Source of the DNA: Candidatus Delongbacteria bacterium
GTDB taxonomy: Bacteria; CAIWAD01
Length of the DNA stretch: 64,000 nucleotides
Reading direction: 5' to 3'
NCBI GenBank assembly: GCA_020634015.1
Contig: JACKCN010000004.1
Coordinates: forward strand, 310,001-374,000
The translations under genes and the position numbers were made by a program. A model generated the notes under the pieces. It did no database searches and was not told where the DNA came from. It saw nothing but the letters and a program-made list of their open reading frames with translations. This document shows, one piece after another, positions 54,329 through 63,593 of this stretch (the stretch's first letter is position 1; each line of letters opens with the position of its first letter).

Positions 54329-57300
54329 TCAGCGCAGCAGGACGGCCTTGCGGACCAGGACCTCGCCGCCCGCCTCCAGGCGAAGCAGGTAGAGCCCGCT
54401 GGCCACCGGGGCGTTGGACTCGTTGAGGCCTTCCCAGAGCACGCTGTATTCGCCGGCGGCCCGGTTCTCGTCCAGCAGGGTGCGCACCAGCTGTCCGGCG
54501 GCGTTGTAGACGGCCAGTCGAACCTGACCCGCCACGGGCAGTTCGAACTGGACCGTGGTCGAGGGATTGAATGGATTGGGTACCACCGGCCAGAGGGCCA
54601 GGCTGCGTGCCCGCGTCTGGACCGCGGGTTCCCGCACGGCCGTGATCCCCGTGTTCTCCCACCAGATCAGCTGGTCGTCGCCATCGGAAATCGTGATCAG
54701 ATCGATGTCCCCATCCCCGTCGAGATCCCCCGATCTGAGCAGGGTATAGCCATCGCCGGCAGCGGGAGCAAAGGTCTGGGGACCGAAGTCGGCCTCGAGC
54801 TCCGCGAGACGGTTGAGTTGCCAGACCAGCTGGTCACCGTTGCGGCTCACGACGGCCACATCCGGGTCTCCGTCTCCATCCAGGTCCGCGGCCACCAGAT
54901 CCCGCGGGTCCTGGCTGAGCGCGCCGATCTCCTGGGCCGGGCCGAAGTGCAGGCTGTCGGAGGTCGAAAGGTTCTCGTGCCACACCAATCCACTGAAACT
55001 CTCGACCACCAGTGGGTCCAGGTCCCCGTCACCGTCCAGATCGGCCACCGCCAGCGCGACCGAAGATGTGGCATTGATGCTGCGCTGGGTGTGAATTCGC
55101 CAGCCATCGTTCTCGAGGGCGAAGACGCCCTGGCTGGCGGCCAGCAGCATGTCGTCGACACCATCGTTGTCCATGTCGGCGCTCAGCGCGGAGTTTGCGT
55201 AGACAGTGGGCAACCAGCCATACCCTGTGTAATTCCCGCAGTTTCCGTCCAGCCAGTTGAGTCTGTTGTCCACATATGAACCGTAAAGCACATCCAGGTC
55301 TCCGTCGTGGTTGCAGTCCTTGATCTGCCTGACACGCAAGGCTCCCGTGATGTTTTCGGCGCTGAAGTTCTGGTCACCGTCGTTGCGATGGAGCTCGCTG
55401 GATGTGCTGCCGTTGTTGTCCACCCAGAGGTCCATGTCTCCATCCCCGTCCTCATCCAGAAGGTGCACGGCCACCGGTGTGTCCGTGGCTGTCAGAAAGT
55501 GGGAGTCGAAGGAGCCGCTTCCGTCGTTCTCGTGCCAGAGCAGTTCGGTCCAGCTGCAGGTCGCCAGATCCAGATCCCCGTCCCCATCGATGTCGGCCAG
55601 ATCCAGGCCCACCAGGTTCCCGTCATGGGTGTGGATCGGATGGGGTTCGAACGCGGGGTTGACCGCCGGCGCGCTGGCTACCGTGAACTGGAAGCCCTGT
55701 GTCACGCCCAGATTGTGTCCACTGGTCGAGAGCAGGCGGTCGTTCACGGAGACCTCGATCCGTTCGCCAGCCAGGAAGGGCTGATCGGGCGTGAAGATCA
55801 ACCGGTCACTCCCGTCCAGCGAAAAACTGCCGGGCACTTCCCCGCGCCAGGGACTGCGCACGAAGACCGCTTCGGCGCCCACGGTGGCCGCGTCCAGGGC
55901 CTGGTCGAACTGCAGCGCGATGCCCGCATCGGGCGCGACACTCGCGGCACCGTTGGCCGGCAGGGTCTCCAGCAGCTGGATCACCGGATTGTTCTCGTAC
56001 CAGGCCAGCGCATACAGACCGATGACCAGGATGTCCGTGTCCCCGTCCTGATCCAGATCGGCGTGGCTCAGTCCGTTGGCATAGGAGTTTCCGTTGCGTC
56101 CCAGACCTCCACCGAAGACCTCTCCCGTGAAGTTCTGCGCGCCGTCGTTGATGAACTGCGCCCCGCCGCCCAGGATGTCCATGTCCTGGTCGCCGTCCAG
56201 GTCCGCGATATCCACCGTATACAGGCGTCCCACGCCATCCCAGTCAATGTTGTGGTAGCTGAAACTCTCGGCGCCGTCGTTCTCGTACCAGCCGATGTGT
56301 CGGGTGGGCGAGTTCTCCACGCTCACGATCACGATGTCCACATCGCCGTCGTCATCCAGGTCGCCGCTGGCCAGCCGGCCGCGGTCGGGCGCATTCTCGA
56401 TCAGGTGTTCCGTGAAATTCTGACTGCCGTCGTTTTCGTACCACACCACATTGTAGTCGTCCCGGTGAAAGGCCAGAATGTCCATCGCGGCGTCGCCGTT
56501 GATGTCGCAGAGCGTGAACCAGGAGTCGCTTCCGCCCCCGAAGCTCGTGGGGATGCTGACGGGCGCCGCGAAGTTTCCCGCGCCATCGTTGGCCCACCAG
56601 AGCAGTCGGTTGGGCAGGAGGACGGCCGCCAGCACATCGGCATCCCCGTCGCTGTCCAGATCGCCGCCAACGATCGTCCAGGGGTCCTCGACACTGATCA
56701 GGTGTTCCGTGTACGGTGGACTGCCTTCATTCTCGAACCAGTTGAGTTCCGTGTCGAAGGCTCCCGTGGCTCCAAAATTGTCGTAGTCGCCATCACCGTC
56801 GATGTCGAAGACCGAACACAGCCGGAAGTTGCCGCCGGTGTCGAAGGAACAGAAGACCCCATCCCCCAGATTCTCAGTCACGATCAGCCGCTCCGGGACG
56901 CCTTCGTGCGCGTTGACCAGATCCAGATCCCGGTCGTGATCATAATCCAGCGCCCGGATCTCGCGCCCCTGGGTACTGGTGCCGCTGATCACGCGCTGGG
57001 AGAACACACTGCCCTCCGGGGGAGCGACAGCGGCCACCACGAAGGAGTAACTGTGGCCCCGTTCAAGATGGTCCCCGTTGATGCCGCGCAGTCCCATGGT
57101 GATCGTGAACGACACCGTCTCGCCGGGGCGGTAGAGCGGGTCCGGAGTGAATACGGCTTCCTGGTTGGCTGTCGCGCTCAAGGTGCCATCCAGCGGGCCA
57201 CTCTGGCTGCCCGTGACGATGAACGTGGCCGGGCTCAGAAATGCTTCATCGAGCGGCTGGTCGAACATGATCCGGATCGGCTCCGCAGGAGCCACATGGT

Positions 57301-57409
57301 TCGCGAAGGGTGCCGGAAAGACACTGTCGATGTTCAGGTACTGTGCCGATGCGGTGCTTGCCGCCAGCACTGCCCAAAGCAGGGCGCCCACGACCCTCTG
57401 TGTATTCAT
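54329..57409 (-). CDS. Secreted FG-GAP/VCBS-repeat protein with Ig-like and sorting domains
   Basis: A 1026-residue exported protein. Signal peptide VVGALLWAVLAASTASA; a Big_5/SbsA-type Ig domain near the start (FDQPLDEAFLSPATFIVTG) and another in the middle (ALQFDQALDAATVGAEAVFV); many FG-GAP/VCBS repeats with the calcium-binding D.DGDGD.D pattern (DIDGDGDYDNFG, DLDGDGDLDPLVV, DLDGDGDPDVAVV and others) that would form one or more β-propellers; then WPVVPNPFNPSTTVQFELP and ASGLYLLRLEAGGEVLVRKAVLLR, the sorting domain. Adhesion or calcium-dependent structural role is inferred. Confidence 0.9.
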   Translation of the reverse strand: MNTQRVVGALLWAVLAASTASAQYLNIDSVFPAPFANHVAPAEPIRIMFDQPLDEAFLSPATFIVTGSQSGPLDGTLSATANQEAVFTPDPLYRPGETVSFTITMGLRGINGDHLERGHSYSFVVAAVAPPEGSVFSQRVISGTSTQGREIRALDYDHDRDLDLVNAHEGVPERLIVTENLGDGVFCSFDTGGNFRLCSVFDIDGDGDYDNFGATGAFDTELNWFENEGSPPYTEHLISVEDPWTIVGGDLDSDGDADVLAAVLLPNRLLWWANDGAGNFAAPVSIPTSFGGGSDSWFTLCDINGDAAMDILAFHRDDYNVVWYENDGSQNFTEHLIENAPDRGRLASGDLDDDGDVDIVIVSVENSPTRHIGWYENDGAESFSYHNIDWDGVGRLYTVDIADLDGDQDMDILGGGAQFINDGAQNFTGEVFGGGLGRNGNSYANGLSHADLDQDGDTDILVIGLYALAWYENNPVIQLLETLPANGAASVAPDAGIALQFDQALDAATVGAEAVFVRSPWRGEVPGSFSLDGSDRLIFTPDQPFLAGERIEVSVNDRLLSTSGHNLGVTQGFQFTVASAPAVNPAFEPHPIHTHDGNLVGLDLADIDGDGDLDLATCSWTELLWHENDGSGSFDSHFLTATDTPVAVHLLDEDGDGDMDLWVDNNGSTSSELHRNDGDQNFSAENITGALRVRQIKDCNHDGDLDVLYGSYVDNRLNWLDGNCGNYTGYGWLPTVYANSALSADMDNDGVDDMLLAASQGVFALENDGWRIHTQRSINATSSVALAVADLDGDGDLDPLVVESFSGLVWHENLSTSDSLHFGPAQEIGALSQDPRDLVAADLDGDGDPDVAVVSRNGDQLVWQLNRLAELEADFGPQTFAPAAGDGYTLLRSGDLDGDGDIDLITISDGDDQLIWWENTGITAVREPAVQTRARSLALWPVVPNPFNPSTTVQFELPVAGQVRLAVYNAAGQLVRTLLDENRAAGEYSVLWEGLNESNAPVASGLYLLRLEAGGEVLVRKAVLLR

Positions 57410-57712
57410 GTCTTGCCACCTGGATGAATTGTCATGACTGCTTGTGTGTTGACTGCCGTGGGGAGGGGTGCGGCCCTTTCAATCTGCACTTGCAGAAGCG
57501 CTTGGGCAAGCAATACTCCCCATCAGGGGAGAAATCGTGTCGATCGGCTGGAAGGGTATGACGGCGATGGTGGGCACTCTGCCAGTGCGTGAACGAAGCT
57601 GCCATCGTTCCACAAGGGTGGTGAAGACAGATGTGTCCATGAATCACTCAAGCCCGGACGCCAACCCGGGCGCGGGGCTTTCATGGGGATTCGACTGGTC
57701 GCGGAGCCCAGC
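57410..57712. other. Intergenic region, no gene
   Basis: This 303-nt gap lies upstream of the FG-GAP gene and 3' of the cyclase gene. The only structure seen is a short CTCCCC/GGGGAG hairpin at 57516-57531. Confidence 0.45.
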
Positions 57713-59329
57713 CTATTTCACATCGATCACGAAGGTGCCATCCCAGTCCGCGGGGACTCCGACGCTCAGAAAGCGTTCGCAGCGTTCCAGATAGAGCTGG
57801 GCGGGGCGGTCGCCGGGCAGCTGGTCCAGGTAGCGCCTGAAGAGCACGATGGCCTTCTCGAACTCGCTGACCTGATACAGGGCGATGGCCTGCTCGAACT
57901 CGGTCTTCAGCTTGATCTTCAGGGACTTGATCGGTTCCGGATCACCGCTGAAGATCTCGTGGATCGTGGTGGGCTCCTGGCGTCCCTTGACCTTGACCTT
58001 GTCGATCAGCCGGATCGGCAGCTTGCCCGGGTTCTCGATCCCGCGCATGATGGAATCGGTGATCAGGATCTCGATGCCATAGTATTTCGTGAGACTCTCG
58101 ATGCGCGCCGACAGGTTCACGGCGTCGCTGATCACGGTGCCGTCCATGCGGTTGCGCTCGCCGATGGTGCCCAGCCTCAGCAGGCCCTTGTGCACACCGA
58201 TGCCGATACGCAGAGCGTCTGTCCCGGGGCCGCTTCGGGACGGATCACGATTGTACTGGTCCAGGGTGGCCTGCATCTCGATCGCAGCCCGCACCGCGTC
58301 GTTGGCGTCGTCGAAGAGGGCCATCATGCCGTCGCCGAAGTACTTGTCAATGAAGCCTTTGTTCTTGCGCACCACGGGGCCCATGGCACCGAAGTAGGAA
58401 TTGACGAAGGCGAAGTTCTCCTCGGGCGTCATGTGCTCGGACAGCTGGGTGAAATTGCGGATGTCGGAGAACAGCACGGTCATCTGTTTCTGCACGCTGT
58501 CACTCAGCTGCACGTCCACGATGGTCTGTTTCTTCAGGTACCCCAGGAATTCGTGGGGCACGAAACGCCCATAGGCAGCGTTGGTATTCGACAGCAGCGC
58601 GATCGAGGCCCGCAGCGCGTTGATCACCAGAAACAGGATTCCCAGCCCGACGATGGTGATCACGAGCATCACGGCCACCGTGACGCCCCATTCGGACCAG
58701 GCCGCCTGATGCGTGGCTCCCACGGGGAAAATGACCTCGCGGACACCGCGCACGTCCCCGACCTTCCAGTCGTGTTTCGTGCTCTGGGGATGGCTGTTGT
58801 GGCAGTCGACGCAGCTCTGCTCCATCACCAGCGCCTTGCCGTAGCGCATGGACTTGCGGCCATTGACCGTCTCGAAGCGAATGAAGGGCTGTGTCTTGTC
58901 CTCCGCGAAACGCAGGGTCGCCAGCGCCAGGCTTTCGAACTCATCCCGGGGACCGCCGTCGGTCCGGTAGGCGAAGGGATAGTCGCTGTAGAGGCGATTG
59001 GTGATGCCCAGCTCAGGGTTGGTCATGGCTTCCGCCAGCTCGATGCTGAAGGTTGCCGGGAAGGGAATCGCGCCCTCGTGGTTGCGATAGTCATTGATGG
59101 GTTTGATGCCCAGGTCGCGCAGGCGTGCGACAACCTCGGAAGAATACATGGAATGCACCTTCTCCAGCGACTGGACATAGGTCTCCACGTACTTCAGGGT
59201 CAGCTTCTTGTTGATGCGATCGGACAGGTAGAGCATGTTCCCGAAGATCAGCAGCATGCCAAGCGCGAACAACACGCCCGTGGAGGCGATCGGGGATCCA
59301 TGCAGGATCTTCAACAGTCTGGCGAACAA
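57713..59329 (-). CDS. Class III nucleotide cyclase with Tll0287-like heme-sensor domain
   Basis: A 538-residue membrane sensor-cyclase. TM1 (STGVLFALGMLLIFGNMLYL) and TM2 (about 214-238) enclose a periplasmic Tll0287-like (DUF3365) domain with a heme-c site SCVDCH (C173, C176, H177). A class III cyclase domain follows (VLFSDIRNFT with D289, DKYFGDGMMALFDD with D333, DAVNLSARIESL), then a TPR-like C-terminal stretch (ALYQVSEFEKAIVLFRRYL). No HAMP domain is evident in the short linker. Start: TTG at 59329 has AAGGAGG at 5-nt spacing and places TM1 at the N-terminus; the ATG at 59422 lacks a ribosome site. Confidence 0.88.
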   Translation of the reverse strand: MFARLLKILHGSPIASTGVLFALGMLLIFGNMLYLSDRINKKLTLKYVETYVQSLEKVHSMYSSEVVARLRDLGIKPINDYRNHEGAIPFPATFSIELAEAMTNPELGITNRLYSDYPFAYRTDGGPRDEFESLALATLRFAEDKTQPFIRFETVNGRKSMRYGKALVMEQSCVDCHNSHPQSTKHDWKVGDVRGVREVIFPVGATHQAAWSEWGVTVAVMLVITIVGLGILFLVINALRASIALLSNTNAAYGRFVPHEFLGYLKKQTIVDVQLSDSVQKQMTVLFSDIRNFTQLSEHMTPEENFAFVNSYFGAMGPVVRKNKGFIDKYFGDGMMALFDDANDAVRAAIEMQATLDQYNRDPSRSGPGTDALRIGIGVHKGLLRLGTIGERNRMDGTVISDAVNLSARIESLTKYYGIEILITDSIMRGIENPGKLPIRLIDKVKVKGRQEPTTIHEIFSGDPEPIKSLKIKLKTEFEQAIALYQVSEFEKAIVLFRRYLDQLPGDRPAQLYLERCERFLSVGVPADWDGTFVIDVK

Positions 59330-60299
59330 CAGGGCCTCCTTCCAGGCACTCTCGGCACGTTGCTGTCCGATCACATCCCACGCACTCCGAGGTGATGAGG
59401 ATCCCGCATTCCTTCGGCCCATGAACAGGCGAGCGAGGTCACTCGACGTCCATGGTCGCTTGCAGGCAGAAACTGATGTGATCTGTGTGATGTTCGGATG
59501 TCCGGAACGCCGCCCGTGCGCGCCGACGTGGCCAATCTTCCGCTGCGCAGTACGCATCACAGTGGGCGGGGGAATGACCACGGAGCCTGAGGGCACGGGG
59601 GAGCCAGCACATCGGACCACCCATCCTGCCAATTCTGTTCTATTCGTGCAAGCGAAAAGCCCTTGAAGGCCAGCATGACGGATCATCGCGGCAGAACCCT
59701 GCCGATCGGGTCGGCCGTTCCGTAAGTCCGAAACCAGGCGCACGTGGTCATGGCAGAGGCTGACGCCCCATTCCGCGACGACCCGGAGGGTACTGCCGTG
59801 AAGGCGGCTTTCCTGACGCCCGCGGACTGGTCCGCAGATCCTTCAGTTTCATGCGGACGCGGGTCGTCGTCAGGTCACTGTTCGTGCAGGGCAGATTCAA
59901 CGTGTCCCGAATGTCCAGCGACCCGCAACCGTGGACGACCTTGGGCACAAGGCACCTGCGTTCGGGTTCCTCGGAGGCAATCAGCGGGTCCTTCGGGCGA
60001 CCAAGGACCATCCTCGGGTCATTGAGATCCAGCAACACCGCGCTGAAGCTGTCTTGTTCTGCGGGATTGCCGCTCAGCCGACCAGACACGGACCCGGGTG
60101 CCTCGCGGCGATTTCTGGCCGCCCTGACGGGTCAGACTGACTGTGGGGGCGCCGGGTGGCCGGCCCGGGACTATGCATGGGTGCCAAGAAGAAAGGTGTA
60201 GAGTCACCACGGCCTTGCGACGATCGACGTGCCCACCCGGCATCTCATGCGGGACGGCAGCAAGACCTTGAGGGTCCGGGTCGGTTGTCACGGGAGATG
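59330..60299. other. Non-coding region containing a gene remnant
   Basis: About 970 nt between the GNAT gene stop and the cyclase start. Apart from the GH130-like remnant at 59835-60053, I see no supportable gene; frames on both strands lack ribosome sites and recognisable domains. Confidence 0.5.
59835..60053 (-). pseudogene. Decayed C-terminal fragment of a GH130-like glycoside phosphorylase/hydrolase
   Basis: The minus-strand translation SAVLLDLNDPRMVLGRPKDP…LVPKVVHGCGSL…LNLP…RVRMKLKDL follows, in order, the C-terminal motifs of GH130 enzymes (…ALLDL.DP..VIGR...P, …VPNVVFPCG, YYGAADT..G.AT..L..L), with several replaced core residues and the YYG.ADT segment corrupted. No ribosome site, and nothing recognisable of the N-terminal catalytic part remains upstream. 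Read as a relic of a mannoside-type phosphorylase gene. Confidence 0.55.
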
Positions 60300-60833
60300 C
60301 TAGAACAGGTAACCGAGGAAATCCACCAGGCCTTCAGGCCATTCCTTGTGGCCTGTTCGCTTGATCATCAGCTCTCCCCCGAGCGGCTCAACGGCCATTC
60401 CCAGACTGCGGAACTCATCGATGCGAAGCCAGGCGCACGTCGCATGCACGCTCACGAACCCGTGGGACCGGTACAGTCGCTGGTCGTCGGCCAGCAGGAT
60501 CACATAGTCGATTCCGCAGGCGCTGGCCCGTTCCAGACAGCGTACCAGCAATGAGCTGCCGATGCCACGGGAGCGGGCCGTGTCCCTGACACACACATCG
60601 ATCACGCCGAAGATCGTCAGTGCGTTCCCGCCCACACTGATCACGCGATGGTCGATGCCCAGCTGGCCCACCAGCGTATCGCCGTCATGGGCGATCAGCC
60701 GGGCGTGCGGTAACTGCTTGTAATACGATCGTTGCTTCTGGTGATCAGGAAATGAGGCGTTTCGCAGGTCGGCAAGCTGCGCATGCTGTCGGGCAGTGAT
60801 CTCGCACTCACGAATCTCGGTGATGCTGGTCAT
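60300..60833 (-). CDS. GNAT-family N-acetyltransferase
   Basis: A 177-residue acetyltransferase. The acetyl-CoA loop is ARSRGIGSSLLVRCLE (motif A), preceded by the β4 strand FGVIDVCVRD and followed by YVILLADDQRLYRSHGF (motif B). Substrate unknown. The ATG at 60833 is used; the ribosome site is weak (GGAGG about 12 nt away) and an ATG 27 nt upstream is possible. Confidence 0.85.
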   Translation of the reverse strand: MTSITEIRECEITARQHAQLADLRNASFPDHQKQRSYYKQLPHARLIAHDGDTLVGQLGIDHRVISVGGNALTIFGVIDVCVRDTARSRGIGSSLLVRCLERASACGIDYVILLADDQRLYRSHGFVSVHATCAWLRIDEFRSLGMAVEPLGGELMIKRTGHKEWPEGLVDFLGYLF

Positions 60834-60886
60834 GGGAACCGAATGCCTCCAGGTATCCATCGTCACGTATACGGATGCACAATGCC

Positions 60887-61672
60887 TCAATGGGTGCGGA
60901 GCGCCGTGAAACAGAACTGGATGATGGCGAAGAAGAACCTTCCCTGCGCGCCAAGCTCGTGCTGCTCCTCGGCCCAGGCCGCGACATCGGACTGATCGAT
61001 GTCGTCGCGCCCCGCGAGATAGTGCTCGACTCGCTGCAGCACATTTCCGCCGTAGGTCTCGAAGTCAAGTTCGGTCGTCACGAAGGCGTGCCCCTCGGCG
61101 CGGATCTCCCCGAACCCCGTGGCGCGCAGTGCGGGTGCCAGGCTGCTCGGCAGCGAGGGATGCGCAAGATGGAGGTCCCAGGCACGACACATCCGCTGCA
61201 TGCGCTCAGGATCGGTGGAGTACCAGGACAGGGTGGACCAGTCCACGTCCCAGATCAGCACCCGTCCGCCCGGACGGAGCACACGATGAAGCTCGGCCAG
61301 TGCCGCCGGCACGTTGCCCACATGCTCGAGCACCTGCACGCAGAGCGCACGGTCGAAGCTGGAGTCCTCGAGGTCCAGCGCGGTGGCGTTTCCCTGCAGG
61401 AAGGACGCGCCTCCCAGCCCTTCGCAACGGCTGGCCGCTGCCTCAAGCATCGGGGCGCTGGTGTCCACACCCACCACCGTGCCATGGGTGCCGACCTCCG
61501 CGAGCAGTTCCGCGGTGTAGAAACCCGGGCCGCAGCCAAGGTCCAGCACTCGCTCCCCGGCCCGGGCGGCAAGGGCTTCGCGGACCAAGCGGCGACGGCG
61601 GAGCACGTCACGCGTTCTGTACATGATCTCAAGTTGCGACACGGCCTTCTGGTCAAACACGTACTGGCTCAT
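60887..61672 (-). CDS. Class I SAM-dependent methyltransferase
   Basis: A 261-residue UbiE/COQ5-like methyltransferase. Motif I is VLDLGCGPGFYTAELL, acidic motif VVGVDTSAPMLEAA, then LQGNATALDLEDSSFD and VLRPGGRVLIWDVDW. Acceptor unknown. Two tandem ATGs (61675, 61672) follow AAAGGAGG; the second has the better 6-nt spacing. The 53-nt gap to the GNAT gene suggests co-transcription. Confidence 0.9.
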   Translation of the reverse strand: MSQYVFDQKAVSQLEIMYRTRDVLRRRRLVREALAARAGERVLDLGCGPGFYTAELLAEVGTHGTVVGVDTSAPMLEAAASRCEGLGGASFLQGNATALDLEDSSFDRALCVQVLEHVGNVPAALAELHRVLRPGGRVLIWDVDWSTLSWYSTDPERMQRMCRAWDLHLAHPSLPSSLAPALRATGFGEIRAEGHAFVTTELDFETYGGNVLQRVEHYLAGRDDIDQSDVAAWAEEQHELGAQGRFFFAIIQFCFTALRTH

Positions 61673-61825
61673 CATCAGCCTCCTTTCGAGGCAGGTCGTC
61701 GTTGGGTGAAGACATGTGTGCGGACCGGTGTGCACGTCCCTGCTCACTGCTCGTGCATCCCGAAACCAGGGAGTCCAGATCACCGGCGGGTCGGCATCTC
61801 GCAATGGGTCCGATCGAGAGGGTCC

Positions 61826-62275
61826 TCAGCGGGCATGCCGCCCATTCGAGACTTCAGCGGCAAGTCGCTCCAGATTCTGCTCGTTGGCCACGGCAATGAA
61901 CTGAGCCAATTTCCGGTAGTGTTCTGCCGTGTCGAAAGTCTGCAACCACTTGACATGGGTGCCGCCATCCCTGGGCTCAAGCTCGATGGTGAGCACGAAG
62001 TGATGCCCATTCAGATGCTCGATCTCGAAAAGCTGGTTGCTGACGACCCTCGTGAAACGGCACTCGTTCGGGTAGTGCGTACCATCGGGACCGTGCATGG
62101 TCAGACGCCAGGTTCCGCCGACGGTGAAATCGAACTGATGAATCGTGTTCGTGAATCCGTCCGGGCCCCACCAGCGGGCGACCCGCTCAGGATCGCTGAT
62201 GGCGGCAAAGACCTGCTCCGGGGTTGCGGAGAGAAACCTGGACCTTGAATCGCTGCGTGTGTCGGTTGGTTCCAT
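61826..62275 (-). CDS. SRPBCC/AHSA1-type ligand-binding protein
   Basis: A 149-residue Bet v1-like protein of the activator-of-Hsp90-ATPase-like group: FLSATPEQVFAAISDPERVARWWGPDGFT, FTVGGTWRLTMHGPDG, HVKWLQTFDTAE. Members bind hydrophobic ligands. AAGG lies 6 nt before the ATG at 62275. Confidence 0.87.
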   Translation of the reverse strand: MEPTDTRSDSRSRFLSATPEQVFAAISDPERVARWWGPDGFTNTIHQFDFTVGGTWRLTMHGPDGTHYPNECRFTRVVSNQLFEIEHLNGHHFVLTIELEPRDGGTHVKWLQTFDTAEHYRKLAQFIAVANEQNLERLAAEVSNGRHAR

Positions 62276-62524
62276 TTCAAACCTTCTGGTTGTGTCACAT
62301 TCCGGTGACGGCTGTGATGGATCATGCCAGGCGATTCCAGACTCCCAGAATGCCACCGGACGCCGCCATCGGTACGGCCCGCGATGGCTCGCCTCGCGAC
62401 TCGTCCAGACGATCGGTCCGCACGGTGTCGGCCCAGTTCAGCCGCAGATCCACTCGTGGGTCACGGACCTGTCCAGTGGCCGTGCATGACATGGAAACCT
62501 GACGACGAATCGGCCGGTCAGGAG

Positions 62525-63508
62525 TCACGGCAAATCTCCGATCGCGATCACGACCGCGCCCGTGCGTTCCTCGGTCTCGACACGATGGTGCGCCTCCGCC
62601 GCCAGTTCCATGGGATAGACCCGATCCAGAATCGAGCGGAGGCTGCCTTCCTCGATCATCCGCCTGAGAGTCGACAATTCTTCCTCGGTCTCCGCGGCAA
62701 AGGCGAATGTGGCCGTCCGGTCGCTGAAGAGTGAAGTCAGAACCGAGCGACACATCACCGCGAGGCCGGGATTGCCCGACAGATAGCGCCCCTTGGGATT
62801 GAGGGCCTTGATGCAGGCCCCATACGGGCTTCCGGGAACCATGTCGAAGATGACATCATACCGTTGACCGTCCGCCAGGAATTCTTCCGTGGTGTAATCC
62901 ACGAAGTGGTCGGCGCCCAGTCGGGTCAGAAACTCACGCTTGATGGCGCTGTCCACGGCGGTGACCTGTGCCCCCATGGACCTGGCAATCTGCACGGCAT
63001 GGGCACCGATGCTGCCACCGGCCCCGTTGATCAGCACCTTTTCCCCCGGCTGGACTTGAGCGCGTCGCATGAAATGCAGGGCGTTCATCCCCCCAAGAGG
63101 CACCGCCGCGGCTTCCGCGAAGCTCATGTTTTGGGGCTTGGCGACAATCGTATAGTCCGCCGGCAGGGCCAGGTATTCTCCATAGGCCCCCAGCCGGAAC
63201 CGTGAGGCCCCGAAAACCTGATCGCCGACCGAGAACCTGCTGACATTCTTTCCCATGGACTCGATCACGCCGGAGAAATAGGCGCCCAGTATCCGGCGCC
63301 GTGGCCTTCGCACTCCCAGGGCCAACCTCAGGGGCAGCCAGAACCATTTGAGCGCATATCTGAAGCTCCGCATCTCACAGTCGGATTTCGTGACTTCAAC
63401 GGCCTGCACCTTGATCAGGACCTCGTCGTCACCGGGCACAGGCCGGTCCACGGTCCTGAGCTGGAGAACCTCGGGGGGGCCATAGCGCGAATATGTGATG
63501 GCTCTCAT
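62525..63508 (-). CDS. NAD(P)H:quinone oxidoreductase-type (zinc-less MDR) dehydrogenase
   Basis: A 327-residue medium-chain reductase lacking zinc-ligand cysteines. N-terminal MRAITYSRYGPPEVLQL is the family start; FGASRFRLGAYGEYLALP and NGAGGSIGAHAVQIA (cofactor motif) are typical of quinone-oxidoreductase/enone reductase members, including the RTN4IP1-like group. Substrate probably an α,β-unsaturated carbonyl or quinone. AGGGAG lies before the ATG at 63508. Confidence 0.9.
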   Translation of the reverse strand: MRAITYSRYGPPEVLQLRTVDRPVPGDDEVLIKVQAVEVTKSDCEMRSFRYALKWFWLPLRLALGVRRPRRRILGAYFSGVIESMGKNVSRFSVGDQVFGASRFRLGAYGEYLALPADYTIVAKPQNMSFAEAAAVPLGGMNALHFMRRAQVQPGEKVLINGAGGSIGAHAVQIARSMGAQVTAVDSAIKREFLTRLGADHFVDYTTEEFLADGQRYDVIFDMVPGSPYGACIKALNPKGRYLSGNPGLAVMCRSVLTSLFSDRTATFAFAAETEEELSTLRRMIEEGSLRSILDRVYPMELAAEAHHRVETEERTGAVVIAIGDLP

Positions 63509-63593
63509 CGGTCGCTCCCTGATGTTCCGTGTGACGCACGACGACTCCCATGCCATGTGCGCATCGGCGGCCTGCCGTCGAGGACCACCATGC

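Noticed and set aside
55307..57427. A 706-codon plus-strand frame opposite the FG-GAP gene
   Set aside because: Shadow produced by the repeated D.DGDGD codons on the minus strand.
59748..60201. Intact small gene in the gap before the cyclase
   Set aside because: The frame has no ribosome site and only its middle part resembles a known family (GH130), with damaged motifs, so it is reported as a remnant.
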